A model generated the notes under the pieces. The model searched no databases. It worked only from the letters and a program-made list of their open reading frames with translations, and was not told where the DNA came from. This document shows positions 42,909 to 51,185 of a stretch of DNA of 64,000 nucleotides, piece by piece; the stretch's first letter is position 1, and each line of letters begins with the position of its first letter. Origin of the DNA: Actinacidiphila epipremni (GTDB lineage Bacteria > Actinomycetota > Actinomycetes > Streptomycetales > Streptomycetaceae). The stretch covers positions 124,001 to 188,000 of the forward strand of contig NZ_JAATEJ010000006.1 of NCBI RefSeq assembly GCF_012034175.1. The letters run 5' to 3'. The position numbers and the translations under genes were made by a program.

Positions 42909-43955
42909 ATGGCGGACGTGCCGTACGAGACCGCGGTCAACGAGGCGCTGGAACGCCTCGCGCACGCGGGGTTCTTCCTGGGCGCCGGCGGCCCCGGCAA
43001 CCAGTTGCGCGGCTTCGCCCTCCACGCCCCCATGGGCGCCGAGGCGCTGGCCGCGCTGGGGCACGGGGACCTCGTCCCCGGATGGGTCGACGGCTACGCG
43101 GTGCGCCGCGGCTTCGGCGCGCCGCCCGACCCCTTCGCCCCGATCGACGGGGACGACCCGGCGTCCTGGCGGGAGGCGCTCGGCCGGACACGTCGGCTCG
43201 CGGACTGGGCGGCGCTCTTCCGCCGGCAGATCGACGACACCGGCTGGCACGCGACGCTGGTCGCCTGGTGGCCGCGGCTGGCGCCCGGCATGATGGCCGG
43301 CCTGACGCACGGCCTGATCCGCACCGCGCACGCCGTCCGCAGCGCGTCCGCCGTCGCCGAGCCGACCCCCTTGCAGCTGCACGAGATCGCCAACGGGCTG
43401 GCCTTCTGGGCGGCGATGTACCAGCTGCCCAGCAGCGCCATGGCCCGCGGCGCCCGCGCCATCGGCACCGTGCGCACCCTGGGCCGGCGCCCCGCCGACA
43501 AGCTCTTCGCCGACGCCGACGCCCTGATCGGCCGGTCGGTGGACGCCGCCGTCGCGGAGTTGGGCGCGGTGAGCGCCGCGCACTACCTGAAGGTGCCCGG
43601 CCGGGTGCCCGTCCCGGCGATCCACACCGTGACCGCGCCCGCCGCGCTGCGGCTGATGCTGCCGCTGCTGCCGCCGGAGCTGGGCCCGCGGTCGTACGAG
43701 GCGATCCGCGACGTGTGCGGCACGCTGCTGAACCTGTTCGCCGCCGGCGGCCCGGACGACGTGCCGGAGCCCGCGGTGGACGGCGCCGATCCCGCGGTGC
43801 AGCGGCGGGTGCTGGACGCGGCGGTGGAGCTGGGCGACGAGCACGGCATCAAGATCGCCGAGGCCGCCCGCCGGGAGTTCGCCGACCACCCCGACCCGCG
43901 GTATTTCGCCGCCGCGCACCACGCCGTCACGCTGCTCGGCGGGTCGCCGGGGTGA
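42909..43955 (+). CDS. Questin oxidase-like family protein
   Basis: This 348-residue protein matches the questin oxidase-like (DUF4243-type) family by its wide all-alpha pattern: NQLRGFALHAPMGAEAL near the N-terminus, WPRLAPGMMAGLTHGLIRTAHAVRS and HYLKVPGRVPVPAIHTVTAPAAL in the middle and AHHAVTLLGG at the end. Fungal members perform Baeyer-Villiger-type oxidation of anthraquinones; bacterial homologues are mostly uncharacterised. No flavin motif is present. ATG 42909 follows GAGGGG. No aromatic polyketide genes accompany it. Confidence 0.8.
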   Translation: MADVPYETAVNEALERLAHAGFFLGAGGPGNQLRGFALHAPMGAEALAALGHGDLVPGWVDGYAVRRGFGAPPDPFAPIDGDDPASWREALGRTRRLADWAALFRRQIDDTGWHATLVAWWPRLAPGMMAGLTHGLIRTAHAVRSASAVAEPTPLQLHEIANGLAFWAAMYQLPSSAMARGARAIGTVRTLGRRPADKLFADADALIGRSVDAAVAELGAVSAAHYLKVPGRVPVPAIHTVTAPAALRLMLPLLPPELGPRSYEAIRDVCGTLLNLFAAGGPDDVPEPAVDGADPAVQRRVLDAAVELGDEHGIKIAEAARREFADHPDPRYFAAAHHAVTLLGGSPG

Positions 43956-44119
43956 CGGCGGCGCGGCCGTCGGCGGGCCGTCGCGGACCCGCGTCCCGGC
44001 CCGGCCGGAAAGTCGTACAAGCATTCGTCATATACCGTCTGGCCAGCGGACTTTGTCAGTGCCCGGCGGTAAAATGGGAGCTGTTCGCAAGGATCGGCCG
44101 ACGCCGCAGGAGGTTGCCG
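43956..44119 (+). promoter_or_regulatory. AT-rich promoter region for small gene
   Basis: The gap contains unusually AT-rich sequence (44018-44080) with GTCATATACC and GGTAAAATGG. TAAAAT at about 44071-44076 is a good -10, leaving a leader of about 40 nt with AGGAGGTT before ATG 44120. A -35 (TTGTCA, 44054-44059) is only 11 bp away, so it may not be used. Confidence 0.4.
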
Positions 44120-44410
44120 ATGCCCGCTGCCGTACTCTCCCCGCCCACGAGCCCGCCGACCGGGATCGCCGCCCGGCCCGCGCTGCCGAAGAAGCCCCTG
44201 CCCGCCGGACACCCGCGCGCCTGGTACATCGCGCACAACCGGCGGCTGAAGTCCATGCGCCTGGTGATCGCCCTGCTCGACTCGGGCGTCTACGAGCCGG
44301 CCCAGGCCGGCAACGGGCGGATACGCGACGCCGCCGAGCGCATCGGCGTCCACGAGCCGTCCGACACCACCTGCCACATGGTGCGCAGGCTGCTGGTCTA
44401 CGGCCGCTGA
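44120..44410 (+). CDS. Small conserved actinobacterial protein
   Basis: This 96-residue protein has a Pro-rich N-terminus and a conserved core (HPRAWYIAHNRRLKSMRLVIALLDSGVYEP in part, then RIRDAAERIGVHEPSDTTCHMVRRLL). The core looks like a small helical domain; the RIRDAAERIGV segment resembles a helix-turn-helix but I cannot confirm DNA binding. AGGAGGTT stands 7 bp before the ATG, one of the strongest ribosome sites here. It has its own AT-rich promoter and a strong terminator, so it is transcribed alone. I recall close relatives in Streptomyces, all hypothetical. Confidence 0.75.
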   Translation: MPAAVLSPPTSPPTGIAARPALPKKPLPAGHPRAWYIAHNRRLKSMRLVIALLDSGVYEPAQAGNGRIRDAAERIGVHEPSDTTCHMVRRLLVYGR

Positions 44411-44419
44411 GCCGCGCGC

Positions 44420-44460
44420 GCCGCGGTCCCCTCCCGCACCCGGCGGAAGGGGACCGCGGC
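44420..44460. terminator. Bidirectional terminator
   Basis: 13-bp perfect arms (GCCGCGGTCCCCT at 44420-44432, complement at 44448-44460) with a 15-nt loop separate the small gene (+) from dhaM (-). Confidence 0.8.
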
Positions 44461-44467
44461 CGGCCGG

Positions 44468-44875
44468 TCAGGTCTTGCGGTAGGTGTACGCGTCCGCCGC
44501 CGCGGCCGACACCGCGTCCAGGTCCGCACCCGTCGAGGCGGTCACGACGGCCGCGACGGCGCCCTCCAGGAAGGGGGCGTCCACCAGCCGCGTGCCCGCG
44601 GGCAGTTCCTCGTCGGCGAGCAGCGCCTTGACGGTCAGCACCGCGCTGCCCAGGTCCGCGAGCACCGCCACGCCCGCGCCCCGGTCCACCGCACGCGCCG
44701 CGGCCACTATCAACTCCGAGCTCGTGCCGAAGCCGCCGTCCGGGCCGCCGCCCGCCGGCTCCACGGGCACGTCGGTGCCGGCCCCGGTCAGCCCGGTGGC
44801 CAGCCCCGCGACCGCGCGGGCCGCCTCGGCGCTGTGCGAGACCAGCACTATGCCCACCAGCGAGGGGGAGCTCAT
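44468..44875 (-). CDS. dhaM: Dihydroxyacetone kinase phosphotransfer subunit DhaM (EIIA-type)
   Basis: This 135-residue mannose-type EIIA domain carries the phospho-acceptor His14 (GIVLVSHSAEAARAV) and the LADLGSAVLTVKALL segment. It passes phosphate from HPr of the sugar phosphotransferase system to DhaL. It is only the EIIA part: the HPr and truncated-EI extensions seen in E. coli DhaM are absent, the usual Gram-positive form, so general EI and HPr are needed. Its ATG overlaps the dhaL stop (ATGA). A GGC/GGP-rich loop at 42-50 is a local insert. It is the last gene of the dhaKLM operon. Confidence 0.9.
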   Translation of the reverse strand: MSSPSLVGIVLVSHSAEAARAVAGLATGLTGAGTDVPVEPAGGGPDGGFGTSSELIVAAARAVDRGAGVAVLADLGSAVLTVKALLADEELPAGTRLVDAPFLEGAVAAVVTASTGADLDAVSAAAADAYTYRKT

Positions 44876-45534
44876 GCGCCCTCCCGCGCGGTGTCGGCGA
44901 ACGCCGCGACCAGCAGCGCGGAGGAGGTCGCGCCCGGGTCCTGGTGCCCGATGCTGCGCTCGCCCAGATAGCTCGCCCTGCCCTTGCGGGCCCGCAGCGG
45001 CGTCGTCGCCTGCGCGCCCTCCCGCGCCGCTGCCGCCGCCGCGGCGAGCGCCCGCGCCAGGTCCTCGCCCCCGTCCAGGGCGCCGGACAGCGCCTCCAGG
45101 GCGGGCACCAGCGCGTCCAGCATCGTCTTGTCGCCCGGCGCCGCGCCGCCCAGCTGCGCCACGCCGTCCACACCGGCCCGCAGCGCGTCCCGCAGCCGGT
45201 CCGCCGGCACCGCCTGCTCCTCGCCCAGTTCCTTGCCCGCCCGGCGCATCAGCGTGCCGTACAGCGGCCCCGAGGCGCCGCCGACCGTGCTTATCAGCGT
45301 CCGCCCCACCAGCACCAGCACCGCGCCGGGGGTCTGCGGCTGCTCCTGCTCGACGGCGGTGCGCGCGGCCAGGAAACCGCGGCGCATGTTCGTCCCGTGG
45401 TCGGCGTCGCCGATCGGGGAGTCCAGCTCGGTCAGATGGGCGGCGTCGCGCTCCACGGCGTCGGTGGCCGCCGCCAGCCAGCGCCGCACGAACGCCGCGT
45501 CGACCGGCGCCTCGGAATCGGGGGTTGCGTTCAT
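44872..45534 (-). CDS. dhaL: Dihydroxyacetone kinase subunit DhaL (ADP-binding)
   Basis: This 220-residue subunit has the Mg-ADP ligands in DSPIGDADHGTNM (the three Asp are intact) and the nucleotide-cap segments GGASGPLYGTL and GDKTMLDAL. ADP stays bound and is rephosphorylated by DhaM, then phosphate moves to dihydroxyacetone on DhaK. LRARKGRASYLGERSIGHQDPGA at the C-terminal end is read in two parts and is conserved in the family. It follows dhaK by 116 bp on the same strand; a GC-rich inverted repeat lies in that gap. Confidence 0.93.
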   Translation of the reverse strand: MNATPDSEAPVDAAFVRRWLAAATDAVERDAAHLTELDSPIGDADHGTNMRRGFLAARTAVEQEQPQTPGAVLVLVGRTLISTVGGASGPLYGTLMRRAGKELGEEQAVPADRLRDALRAGVDGVAQLGGAAPGDKTMLDALVPALEALSGALDGGEDLARALAAAAAAAREGAQATTPLRARKGRASYLGERSIGHQDPGATSSALLVAAFADTAREGA

Positions 45535-45616
45535 TGCGGTCGCGCGGTCCTTTCGCCGGTGGTGCGGAAATTGGTGCCATGGGATGCCGCCGGGAGCGTG
45601 AAGCGGCGGTGCGGGC

Positions 45617-45642
45617 GGGGCCGGCGCCGACGGGCCGGCCCC
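45617..45642 (-). terminator. Stem in the dhaK-dhaL spacer
   Basis: GGGGCCGGC (45617-45625) and GCCGGCCCC (45634-45642) form a 9-bp stem with an 8-nt loop, 8 bp past the dhaK stop. It may be a partial terminator or mRNA-stabilising element that sets the DhaK:DhaL ratio. Confidence 0.45.
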
Positions 45643-45650
45643 CGGCGGGC

Positions 45651-46643
45651 TCAGATGCCCCAGCGCAGGCCCGGGGTCGCCACCGGGGCGTCGTACAGCC
45701 GCAGCAGCTCCTCGTCGACCTGGCAGATGGTCACCGACGCGCCCGCCATGTCCAGCGACGTCACATAGTTGCCGACCAGGGTCCTGGCGACGGCGACCTT
45801 CCGCTCGGCCAGCGCCCGCTGCACCTCGGCGTTGAAGCCGTACAGCTCCAGCAGCGGGGTGCCGCCCATGCCGTTGACCAGCACCAGCACCGGGCGGTCG
45901 GGCCGCAGGTCGGAGACGACCGCCTCGACGGAGACGTCCGCGATCTCGCCCGAGGTCATCATGGCGCGCCGCTCCCGGCCCGGCTCCCCGTGGATGCCGA
46001 CGCCCAGCTCCAGCTCGCCCTCGGGCAGGTCGAAGGTCGGCCCGCCCTTGGCCGGCGTGCTGCACGCGCTCAGCGCCACGCCGAACGTCCGCGACGCCTC
46101 GTTGACCTGCCGCGCGAGCGCCGCGACCCGGTCCAGCGGGGCGCCCTCCTCGGCAGCCGCGCCGGCGATCTTCTCCACGAAGAGCGTCGCGCCGGTGCCG
46201 CGCCGCCCGGCGGTGTAGGTGCTGTCGATGACGGCCACGTCGTCGTTGACCAGGACGGTCGCGACCTGCACGCCCTCGTCCTCGGCGAGCTCGGCGGCCA
46301 TCTGGAAGTTCAGCACGTCACCGGTGTAGTTCTTCACGATGAACAGCACGCCGGCGCCGCTGTCCACGGCCGCCGCGGCCCGCACCATCTGGTCGGGCAC
46401 CGGGGAGGTGAAGACCTCGCCGGGACAGGCCGCGTCCAGCATGCCCCTGCCGACGAAGCCGCCGTGCAGCGGCTCGTGCCCCGAACCACCGCCGGAGACC
46501 AGGCCGACCTTGCCCTCGAACGGCGCGCCACGCCGTACGATCAGCCGTTTCTCCACATCGACGACGAGTTCGGGATGCGCGGCGGCAATTCCGCGCAGCG
46601 CGTCGGCGACCACGTTCTCGGCGACGTTGATCAGCATCTTCAT
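45651..46643 (-). CDS. dhaK: Dihydroxyacetone kinase subunit DhaK
   Basis: This 330-residue subunit binds dihydroxyacetone covalently through a hemiaminal at His218 (LGVGIHGEPG), the same number as the E. coli protein, with the phosphate-site SGGGSGHEPLHGG and the Asp/His network in KNYTGDVLNF intact. It makes dihydroxyacetone phosphate for glycolysis. ATG 46643 has CGGAG upstream; MLINVAEN two codons later is an alternative start. It heads dhaK-dhaL-dhaM, and a perfect 14-bp palindrome lies 24 bp before its start. No DhaR-type activator gene is adjacent. Confidence 0.95.
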   Translation of the reverse strand: MKMLINVAENVVADALRGIAAAHPELVVDVEKRLIVRRGAPFEGKVGLVSGGGSGHEPLHGGFVGRGMLDAACPGEVFTSPVPDQMVRAAAAVDSGAGVLFIVKNYTGDVLNFQMAAELAEDEGVQVATVLVNDDVAVIDSTYTAGRRGTGATLFVEKIAGAAAEEGAPLDRVAALARQVNEASRTFGVALSACSTPAKGGPTFDLPEGELELGVGIHGEPGRERRAMMTSGEIADVSVEAVVSDLRPDRPVLVLVNGMGGTPLLELYGFNAEVQRALAERKVAVARTLVGNYVTSLDMAGASVTICQVDEELLRLYDAPVATPGLRWGI

Positions 46644-46954
46644 CTGCTACTCCGTCCGCACGGCCCCTGGAGATCTCCAGCCTACGAGTCCACCGCCCCG
46701 CAGGCACCCGTAACGACCGGGCCCGCCCCCCACCACACCCCCTTCGGCCGCACCCGCCCCCTTCCGCGCCCCCGTCCGGCCCGGCGGCCCGGCGTCCTGC
46801 GCGCGCCGCCCGCCCGCCGGGCGCCGCCGGCGCGTCCGGCACCGCAGCCGCCGCTCCTGGGGTGGTATGCCCTGATGCGAGGTGCCGTGCGCGGCTCCGC
46901 GCGGCCATACTGAGGACCGGGAAGCACCGAGGACCACGGGGGTGGCGGTACGCG
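46644..46954. promoter_or_regulatory. Divergent promoter region: dha palindrome and kinase promoter
   Basis: This 311-bp gap separates dhaK (-) from a kinase gene (+). CTGGAGATCTCCAG (46667-46680) is a perfect 14-bp palindrome directly after a minus-strand TAGGCT-like -10, at the expected dha transcription start. On the other side, GCGCGG-CT-CCGCGC (46889-46902) precedes CATACT (46906-46911), a likely -10 of the kinase gene. The middle is a C-rich, low-complexity tract with no gene. Confidence 0.6.
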
Positions 46955-49207
46955 ATGGCGGCGGGACAGGGCGGGGACCACCACGCGCCGGGCGACGGCG
47001 GCGAGCACGGCACCGTCATACAGGGCCGCTACCGGCTGCACGAGCTGATCGGCCGCGGCGGCATGGGCGAGGTGTGGCGCGCCCTGGACGAGTCGCTGGG
47101 CCGCCGGGTCGCCGTGAAGTGCCTCAAGCCCGCGGGCCAGGCCAGGGACGCCGGCTTCACCCGGATCCTCCAGGAGCGCTTCCGCCGCGAGGCCAGGGTC
47201 GCCGCCGCGCTCCAGCACCGCGGCATCACCGTCGTCCACGACTTCGGCGAGCACGAGGGCGTGCTCTTCCTGGTGATGGAACTGCTCGACGGCCGCAACC
47301 TGCTGCAGATCCTGGACGACGCCCAGCGCCACCCGCTGCCCGTCCCGGACGTCATCGACATCGCCGAGCAGGTCGCCGCGGCCCTGGCGTACACCCACAC
47401 GCAGGGCATCGTCCACCGGGACCTGAAACCGGCCAACATCATCCGGCTCAGCGACGGCGGCGTGAAGATCTGCGACTTCGGCATCGCCCGCCTCGGCCAC
47501 GACATCGGCTTCACCTCCCGGCTGACCGGCACCGGCGTCGCCATGGGCACCCCGCACTACATGTCGCCCGAGCAGATCGGCGCCTCCGGCGAGGTCGACC
47601 ACCGCAGCGACCTGTACTCGCTGGGCTGCGTGCTGTACGAACTGGCCACCGGCGCACCGCCGTTCGACCTCGGCGACACCTGGTCCATCCTGGTCGGCCA
47701 CCGCGACAGCGCGCCGGAGCCGCCGCGCGCCCGGCGGCCGGAACTGCCGCCCGAGCTCGACCGCCTCATCCTCGACCTGCTCGCCAAGGAGCCCGACGAC
47801 CGCCCGCAGGACGCCGCGGACGTCGGCGGCCGGCTCAAGGCGCTGCGCGCCGGCACCGGCGGCCCGCCGCACCCGGCGCCGCCCGCCCCCGCCGCCGGCG
47901 AGCCGGGCACGCAGGGCGGGGAGCTGCCGGGCTGGGCGCGGCAGCTCACGACCGGCATCCCCGCCGCCTCCACCCGCCTCCGGCACACCGCGCCCGCCTC
48001 CCCCCACCGCATCACCGGCGCCTGGTCCACCCGGGGCATGCGCGCCGGGCCGCCCGCCCCCGCGCCCGGCGTGCTCGCCGAACTCGCCGGCCGGCACGCC
48101 GAGGCCCTCGACCTCGCCCGGATCGGCAACTGGCGCCAGGCGTACGACCTGCACACCGCCGTCGCCGCCGCCCGCGACCAGGCCCAGGGCCCCGAGCACC
48201 CCGACACGCTGAGCAGCCGCTACGAGGCCGCGTACTGCCTGACCGGCCTCGGCCGCACCGAGGAGGCGCTGGGCCTGTACGCCTACGTCGGCGAGACCCG
48301 GGCCCGGGTCCTCGGCCCCGACCACCCCGACACGCTCGCCGCGCGGCACGAGGCCGCCTACGCGCTCGGGGTGCTCGGCCGCCACCTGGAGGCCCACCAG
48401 GAGTACGCGGAGGTGCTGGCCGCGCGGCTGCGCGCGGCCGGCCCCGACGACCCCGACACCCTGCAGTGCAAGCACAACCTGGCCTACAACCTCGGGCGCC
48501 TCGGCCGCACCGGGGAGGCGTACGAACTCGCCGCCGAAGTGGCCGAGGCCCGCGCCCGGGTGCTCGGCGCGGACCACCCGCAGACGCTGATAACGCGCTT
48601 CGAGGTCGGCCACATGCTCGGCAAGTCCCGCCGCTGGGCCGAGGCGCTCGACGTCTACCGCGAGGTCGCCGACGCCCGCGCCCGGGTGTGCGGCCCCGAC
48701 CACCCCGACACGCTCGCCGCGCACTACGAGAGCGGCATCTGCCTGGGCCGGCTAGGCCGCAGCGCGGAGGCGCTGGAGCTCTACGAGTCGCTGGTCGAGG
48801 CCAGGACCAGGATCTCCGGCTCCACCGACCCCGAGACGCTGCGCGCCCGGCACGCCCTCGGCGTCAACCTCGGCCGGCTCGGCCACTGGGAGCGGGCCCT
48901 CGCCGAGGCCCGCGACGTGGCGGCCGTACGGGAGCGCGTCCTCGGCCACGTCCACCCCGACACGCTGGTCAGCAAGCGGGAGATAGCCGTGGGCCTGGGC
49001 TGGCTCGGCCGCTGGTCGCACGCGCTCACCGTCTACCACGAGGTCGCCGACGCCCGCGAGCAGGTCCTCGGCGCCACCCACCCCGACACCCTCACCAGCC
49101 GCAACGACGAGGCCCAGTGCCTGCTCCAACTCGGCCGCACCGCCGAGGCCCAGGCCATCTACGACCGCGTCGCCGCCCAGCAGCACAACGCGCCGCAGCA
49201 GCTGTGA
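46955..49207 (+). CDS. Serine/threonine protein kinase with C-terminal TPR array
   Basis: This 750-residue protein has a complete kinase domain at about 25-285: P-loop IGRGGMGEVW, Lys in RVAVKCLK, catalytic HRDLKPANI, DFG in ICDFGIARL, APE-like MSPEQIG. A Pro-rich linker without a transmembrane helix leads to about eight 42-residue TPR-like repeats (residues 375-745), each marked by HPDTL or a variant. PASTA domains are absent, so it is a soluble kinase with a protein-binding array, not a peptidoglycan sensor. ATG 46955 has only a weak GGGGGTGG site. It may bind client proteins through the TPRs, but no partner is visible. Confidence 0.93.
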   Translation: MAAGQGGDHHAPGDGGEHGTVIQGRYRLHELIGRGGMGEVWRALDESLGRRVAVKCLKPAGQARDAGFTRILQERFRREARVAAALQHRGITVVHDFGEHEGVLFLVMELLDGRNLLQILDDAQRHPLPVPDVIDIAEQVAAALAYTHTQGIVHRDLKPANIIRLSDGGVKICDFGIARLGHDIGFTSRLTGTGVAMGTPHYMSPEQIGASGEVDHRSDLYSLGCVLYELATGAPPFDLGDTWSILVGHRDSAPEPPRARRPELPPELDRLILDLLAKEPDDRPQDAADVGGRLKALRAGTGGPPHPAPPAPAAGEPGTQGGELPGWARQLTTGIPAASTRLRHTAPASPHRITGAWSTRGMRAGPPAPAPGVLAELAGRHAEALDLARIGNWRQAYDLHTAVAAARDQAQGPEHPDTLSSRYEAAYCLTGLGRTEEALGLYAYVGETRARVLGPDHPDTLAARHEAAYALGVLGRHLEAHQEYAEVLAARLRAAGPDDPDTLQCKHNLAYNLGRLGRTGEAYELAAEVAEARARVLGADHPQTLITRFEVGHMLGKSRRWAEALDVYREVADARARVCGPDHPDTLAAHYESGICLGRLGRSAEALELYESLVEARTRISGSTDPETLRARHALGVNLGRLGHWERALAEARDVAAVRERVLGHVHPDTLVSKREIAVGLGWLGRWSHALTVYHEVADAREQVLGATHPDTLTSRNDEAQCLLQLGRTAEAQAIYDRVAAQQHNAPQQL

Positions 49208-49223
49208 GGGCGCCCCGCCCGCA

Positions 49224-49458
49224 CTAGGGGGTGTCTGACAAATCCCGTCTGGCTGGCGGGGCTGGGCACGCACTCCCCCACGGCTGCGCGTGGGGGTGCC
49301 CCCAGCTGCGTTGTCGGTCGTCGGCGCAGCCCTCCCCCTGCCTTCGGCGGGAGGTACCCCCAGCGCTCTCCTCTCTCCGCCTTGCAATCGCACGCACCCA
49401 GCCCCGCCAGCCCCCGCCCTTACGGGCGGGACGACGCTACTTGTCAGACACCCCCTAG
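49224..49458. mobile_element. 235-bp MITE-like element with 18-bp terminal inverted repeats
   Basis: CTAGGGGGTGTCTGACAA (49224-49241) is mirrored exactly at 49441-49458. Inside, CTGGCGGGGCTGGG (from 49252) is mirrored by CCCAGCCCCGCCAG (to 49410). There is no transposase gene. The ends contain TA, compatible with a TA target duplication, but the palindromic CTAG prevents proof. The interior holds a CCCCCAC/GTGGGGG hairpin (49274-49297) and repeated CCCCCAGC. Confidence 0.8.
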
Positions 49459-49468
49459 GGTCGCGGGT

Positions 49469-50230
49469 ATGGGTGACGTGCGGGCTTTCCACGCCGGAGG
49501 CGTGCGGCTGGTGTACGAGGCGGACGGGCCCGAGGGCGGTCCCGCGGTGGTGCTGCTGCACGCACTCGGGGAGAACCGCGGCTCCTGGGCGCGGGTCGCG
49601 GCGGCGCTCGCCGCGGACGGGTGGCGTACGTACGCGCTCGACCTGCGCGGCCACGGCGGGAGCGACCACCCGGGGGACTACCCCTTCGAGGCCATGCGGG
49701 ACGACGTCCTGGCGCTGCTGGACGGGCTGGGCCTCGGCGAGGTGACGCTCGTCGCCCACTCGGCCGGTACGTTCGTGGCCGCGCTGGTGGCCATGGACCG
49801 GCCGGCCGCCGTCCGCCGGATGGTCCTCGAAGAGGGCCCGCTGCCCTACCCTGCCGATCCGCCCCGGCCGGTGCCGACCGGGCCCTTCCCCGAGCCGGTC
49901 GACTTCGACTGGCGGGTCGTGGCCGCGGTGGCCCGGCAGCGCAACGCGCCGGCGGCCCTCCATCTGGAGGGCCTCGCGGAGATCACCGCCCCGACGCTGC
50001 TCGTCGCGGGCGGCCCTAGCAGCCATGTGCCGCAGGACCAGCTCGCGCAGGTCGCCGCCCTCATCCCCGGCGCCCGCCTGACCACGATCGAGGCGGGCCA
50101 CATGGTCCACGACGAGCGCCCCGCCGAATTCCTCGCGGTGCTGCGCGCCTTCCTCGCCGAGGACGAGGACGAGGACGAGGACAGGGACAGCGGCCAGGCA
50201 CCGGGCGCGGGACCGGCGGCTCGCGGCTGA
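49469..50230 (+). CDS. Alpha/beta hydrolase
   Basis: This 253-residue hydrolase has the oxyanion motif LLHALGENRGSW, DLRGHGGSDHPG, nucleophile Ser in VAHSAGTFVA and catalytic His in IEAGHMVHDE. The acid position near VAGGPSSHVPQD lacks the usual Asp after the strand, so the triad may be altered or use the later Asp. A run of Glu-Asp repeats (about residues 229-238) ends the protein. ATG 49469 lies only 10 bp past the right end of a MITE-like element, and the ribosome site, if any, is the weak AGGGTCGCGGG. Function unknown. Confidence 0.82.
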   Translation: MGDVRAFHAGGVRLVYEADGPEGGPAVVLLHALGENRGSWARVAAALAADGWRTYALDLRGHGGSDHPGDYPFEAMRDDVLALLDGLGLGEVTLVAHSAGTFVAALVAMDRPAAVRRMVLEEGPLPYPADPPRPVPTGPFPEPVDFDWRVVAAVARQRNAPAALHLEGLAEITAPTLLVAGGPSSHVPQDQLAQVAALIPGARLTTIEAGHMVHDERPAEFLAVLRAFLAEDEDEDEDRDSGQAPGAGPAARG

Positions 50231-50249
50231 CGGCCCCGGTGCCGGCCCG

Positions 50250-51185
50250 TCAGGACGCCCAGGCCACCGCGAACGCCCGTGCGGGGTTCGTCCGCAGGAG
50301 CGCGTCCACCGCCGCCTCGCCCAGCTCGCGCACCAGCCGCGGCCCCATCACCCGCAGCAGGTAGGGCGCCCCCGGCCCGGCGCCCGGCGCGGTGGTGTCC
50401 GCGCCGAGCAGCAGTTGCCCGGTGTGCCCGTGCGAGGCGAGCGCGACCAGCGAGCCGACCGTCCAGGCGTCCGTCGCGTGATGCGCGCGGCTCGGCCCGT
50501 CGAAGGCCAGGAACGCCCCGGCGGCGGCCAGTTCGCGGTGCATCCCGGGGTCGGGGAAGCGGTTGAGGTGGCCGAGCAGCAGGCTGCTCGCCGGCACGCC
50601 CAGCTCGCCGTGCAGCAGCGCGAGCACATCGGCCGCCGCGGTGCCCATCTCGTGGTGGATGCCGATGGGCGCGCCCGTCGCGTGGTGCGCGTCGGCCGCC
50701 GCGGTCATCACCCACCGGGTGTGGTCGTCCAGGCCGTGGAACATCCCGGCGACCTTGATCATCCCGGCCCGCACCGCCGTCCGCGGCCCGTCCGGGTCGT
50801 CGCCGGCGGCCGTGCCGTGCGTCAGCTCGGCGACGAAGAGCTCCGCCAGCGCGTCCCCGCGGCGCAGCCGCCGCAGCAGCTCCGGGTCGTAGTGGACCTG
50901 CTGGTGCAGCCCGGTCGCGGCGATCACCCGCACCCCCGTGGCGCGTGAGGCCGCGACCAGCTGCTCCGCCCGGCGTCCCATCCCGAACGGCGTCCAGTGC
51001 GCCATCGCCCCGCCGCCCAGGTCGCGGTAGGCCGTCAGCGTGGCGTGCGCGGCGGCCACGTCGTCGAGCGGCGGGCCGGGCAGCGCGGGGGAGCGCAGGA
51101 AGAGGTGGTCGTGGGCGTCGCATACGCCCAGCCCGGCGGGGTCGATGTCGCCGAGGACCGTACGGACGGTGCGGGCCGCCGTCAT
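50250..51185 (-). CDS. Phosphotriesterase-family metal-dependent hydrolase
   Basis: This 311-residue amidohydrolase-fold protein has metal ligands in the PTE order: HxH in DAHDHL, the bridging Lys in GMIKVAG, His in IGIHHEMG, His in LLGHLNRFPD and the terminal Asp in LLLGADTTAP. Family members hydrolyse lactones, including acyl-homoserine lactones, or phosphotriesters. ATG 51185 overlaps the stop of the carboxymuconolactone decarboxylase-like gene (ATGA), so it is the last gene of a coupled operon. Substrate unknown; lactone hydrolysis is my best inference. Confidence 0.87.
   Translation of the reverse strand: MTAARTVRTVLGDIDPAGLGVCDAHDHLFLRSPALPGPPLDDVAAAHATLTAYRDLGGGAMAHWTPFGMGRRAEQLVAASRATGVRVIAATGLHQQVHYDPELLRRLRRGDALAELFVAELTHGTAAGDDPDGPRTAVRAGMIKVAGMFHGLDDHTRWVMTAAADAHHATGAPIGIHHEMGTAAADVLALLHGELGVPASSLLLGHLNRFPDPGMHRELAAAGAFLAFDGPSRAHHATDAWTVGSLVALASHGHTGQLLLGADTTAPGAGPGAPYLLRVMGPRLVRELGEAAVDALLRTNPARAFAVAWAS

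Noticed and set aside
48100..49160. Regular DNA repeats in the kinase gene, as of a CRISPR-like or satellite array
   Set aside because: The period is about 126 bp and matches 42-residue TPR-type protein repeats in frame; there are no conserved spacers or palindromic repeats.
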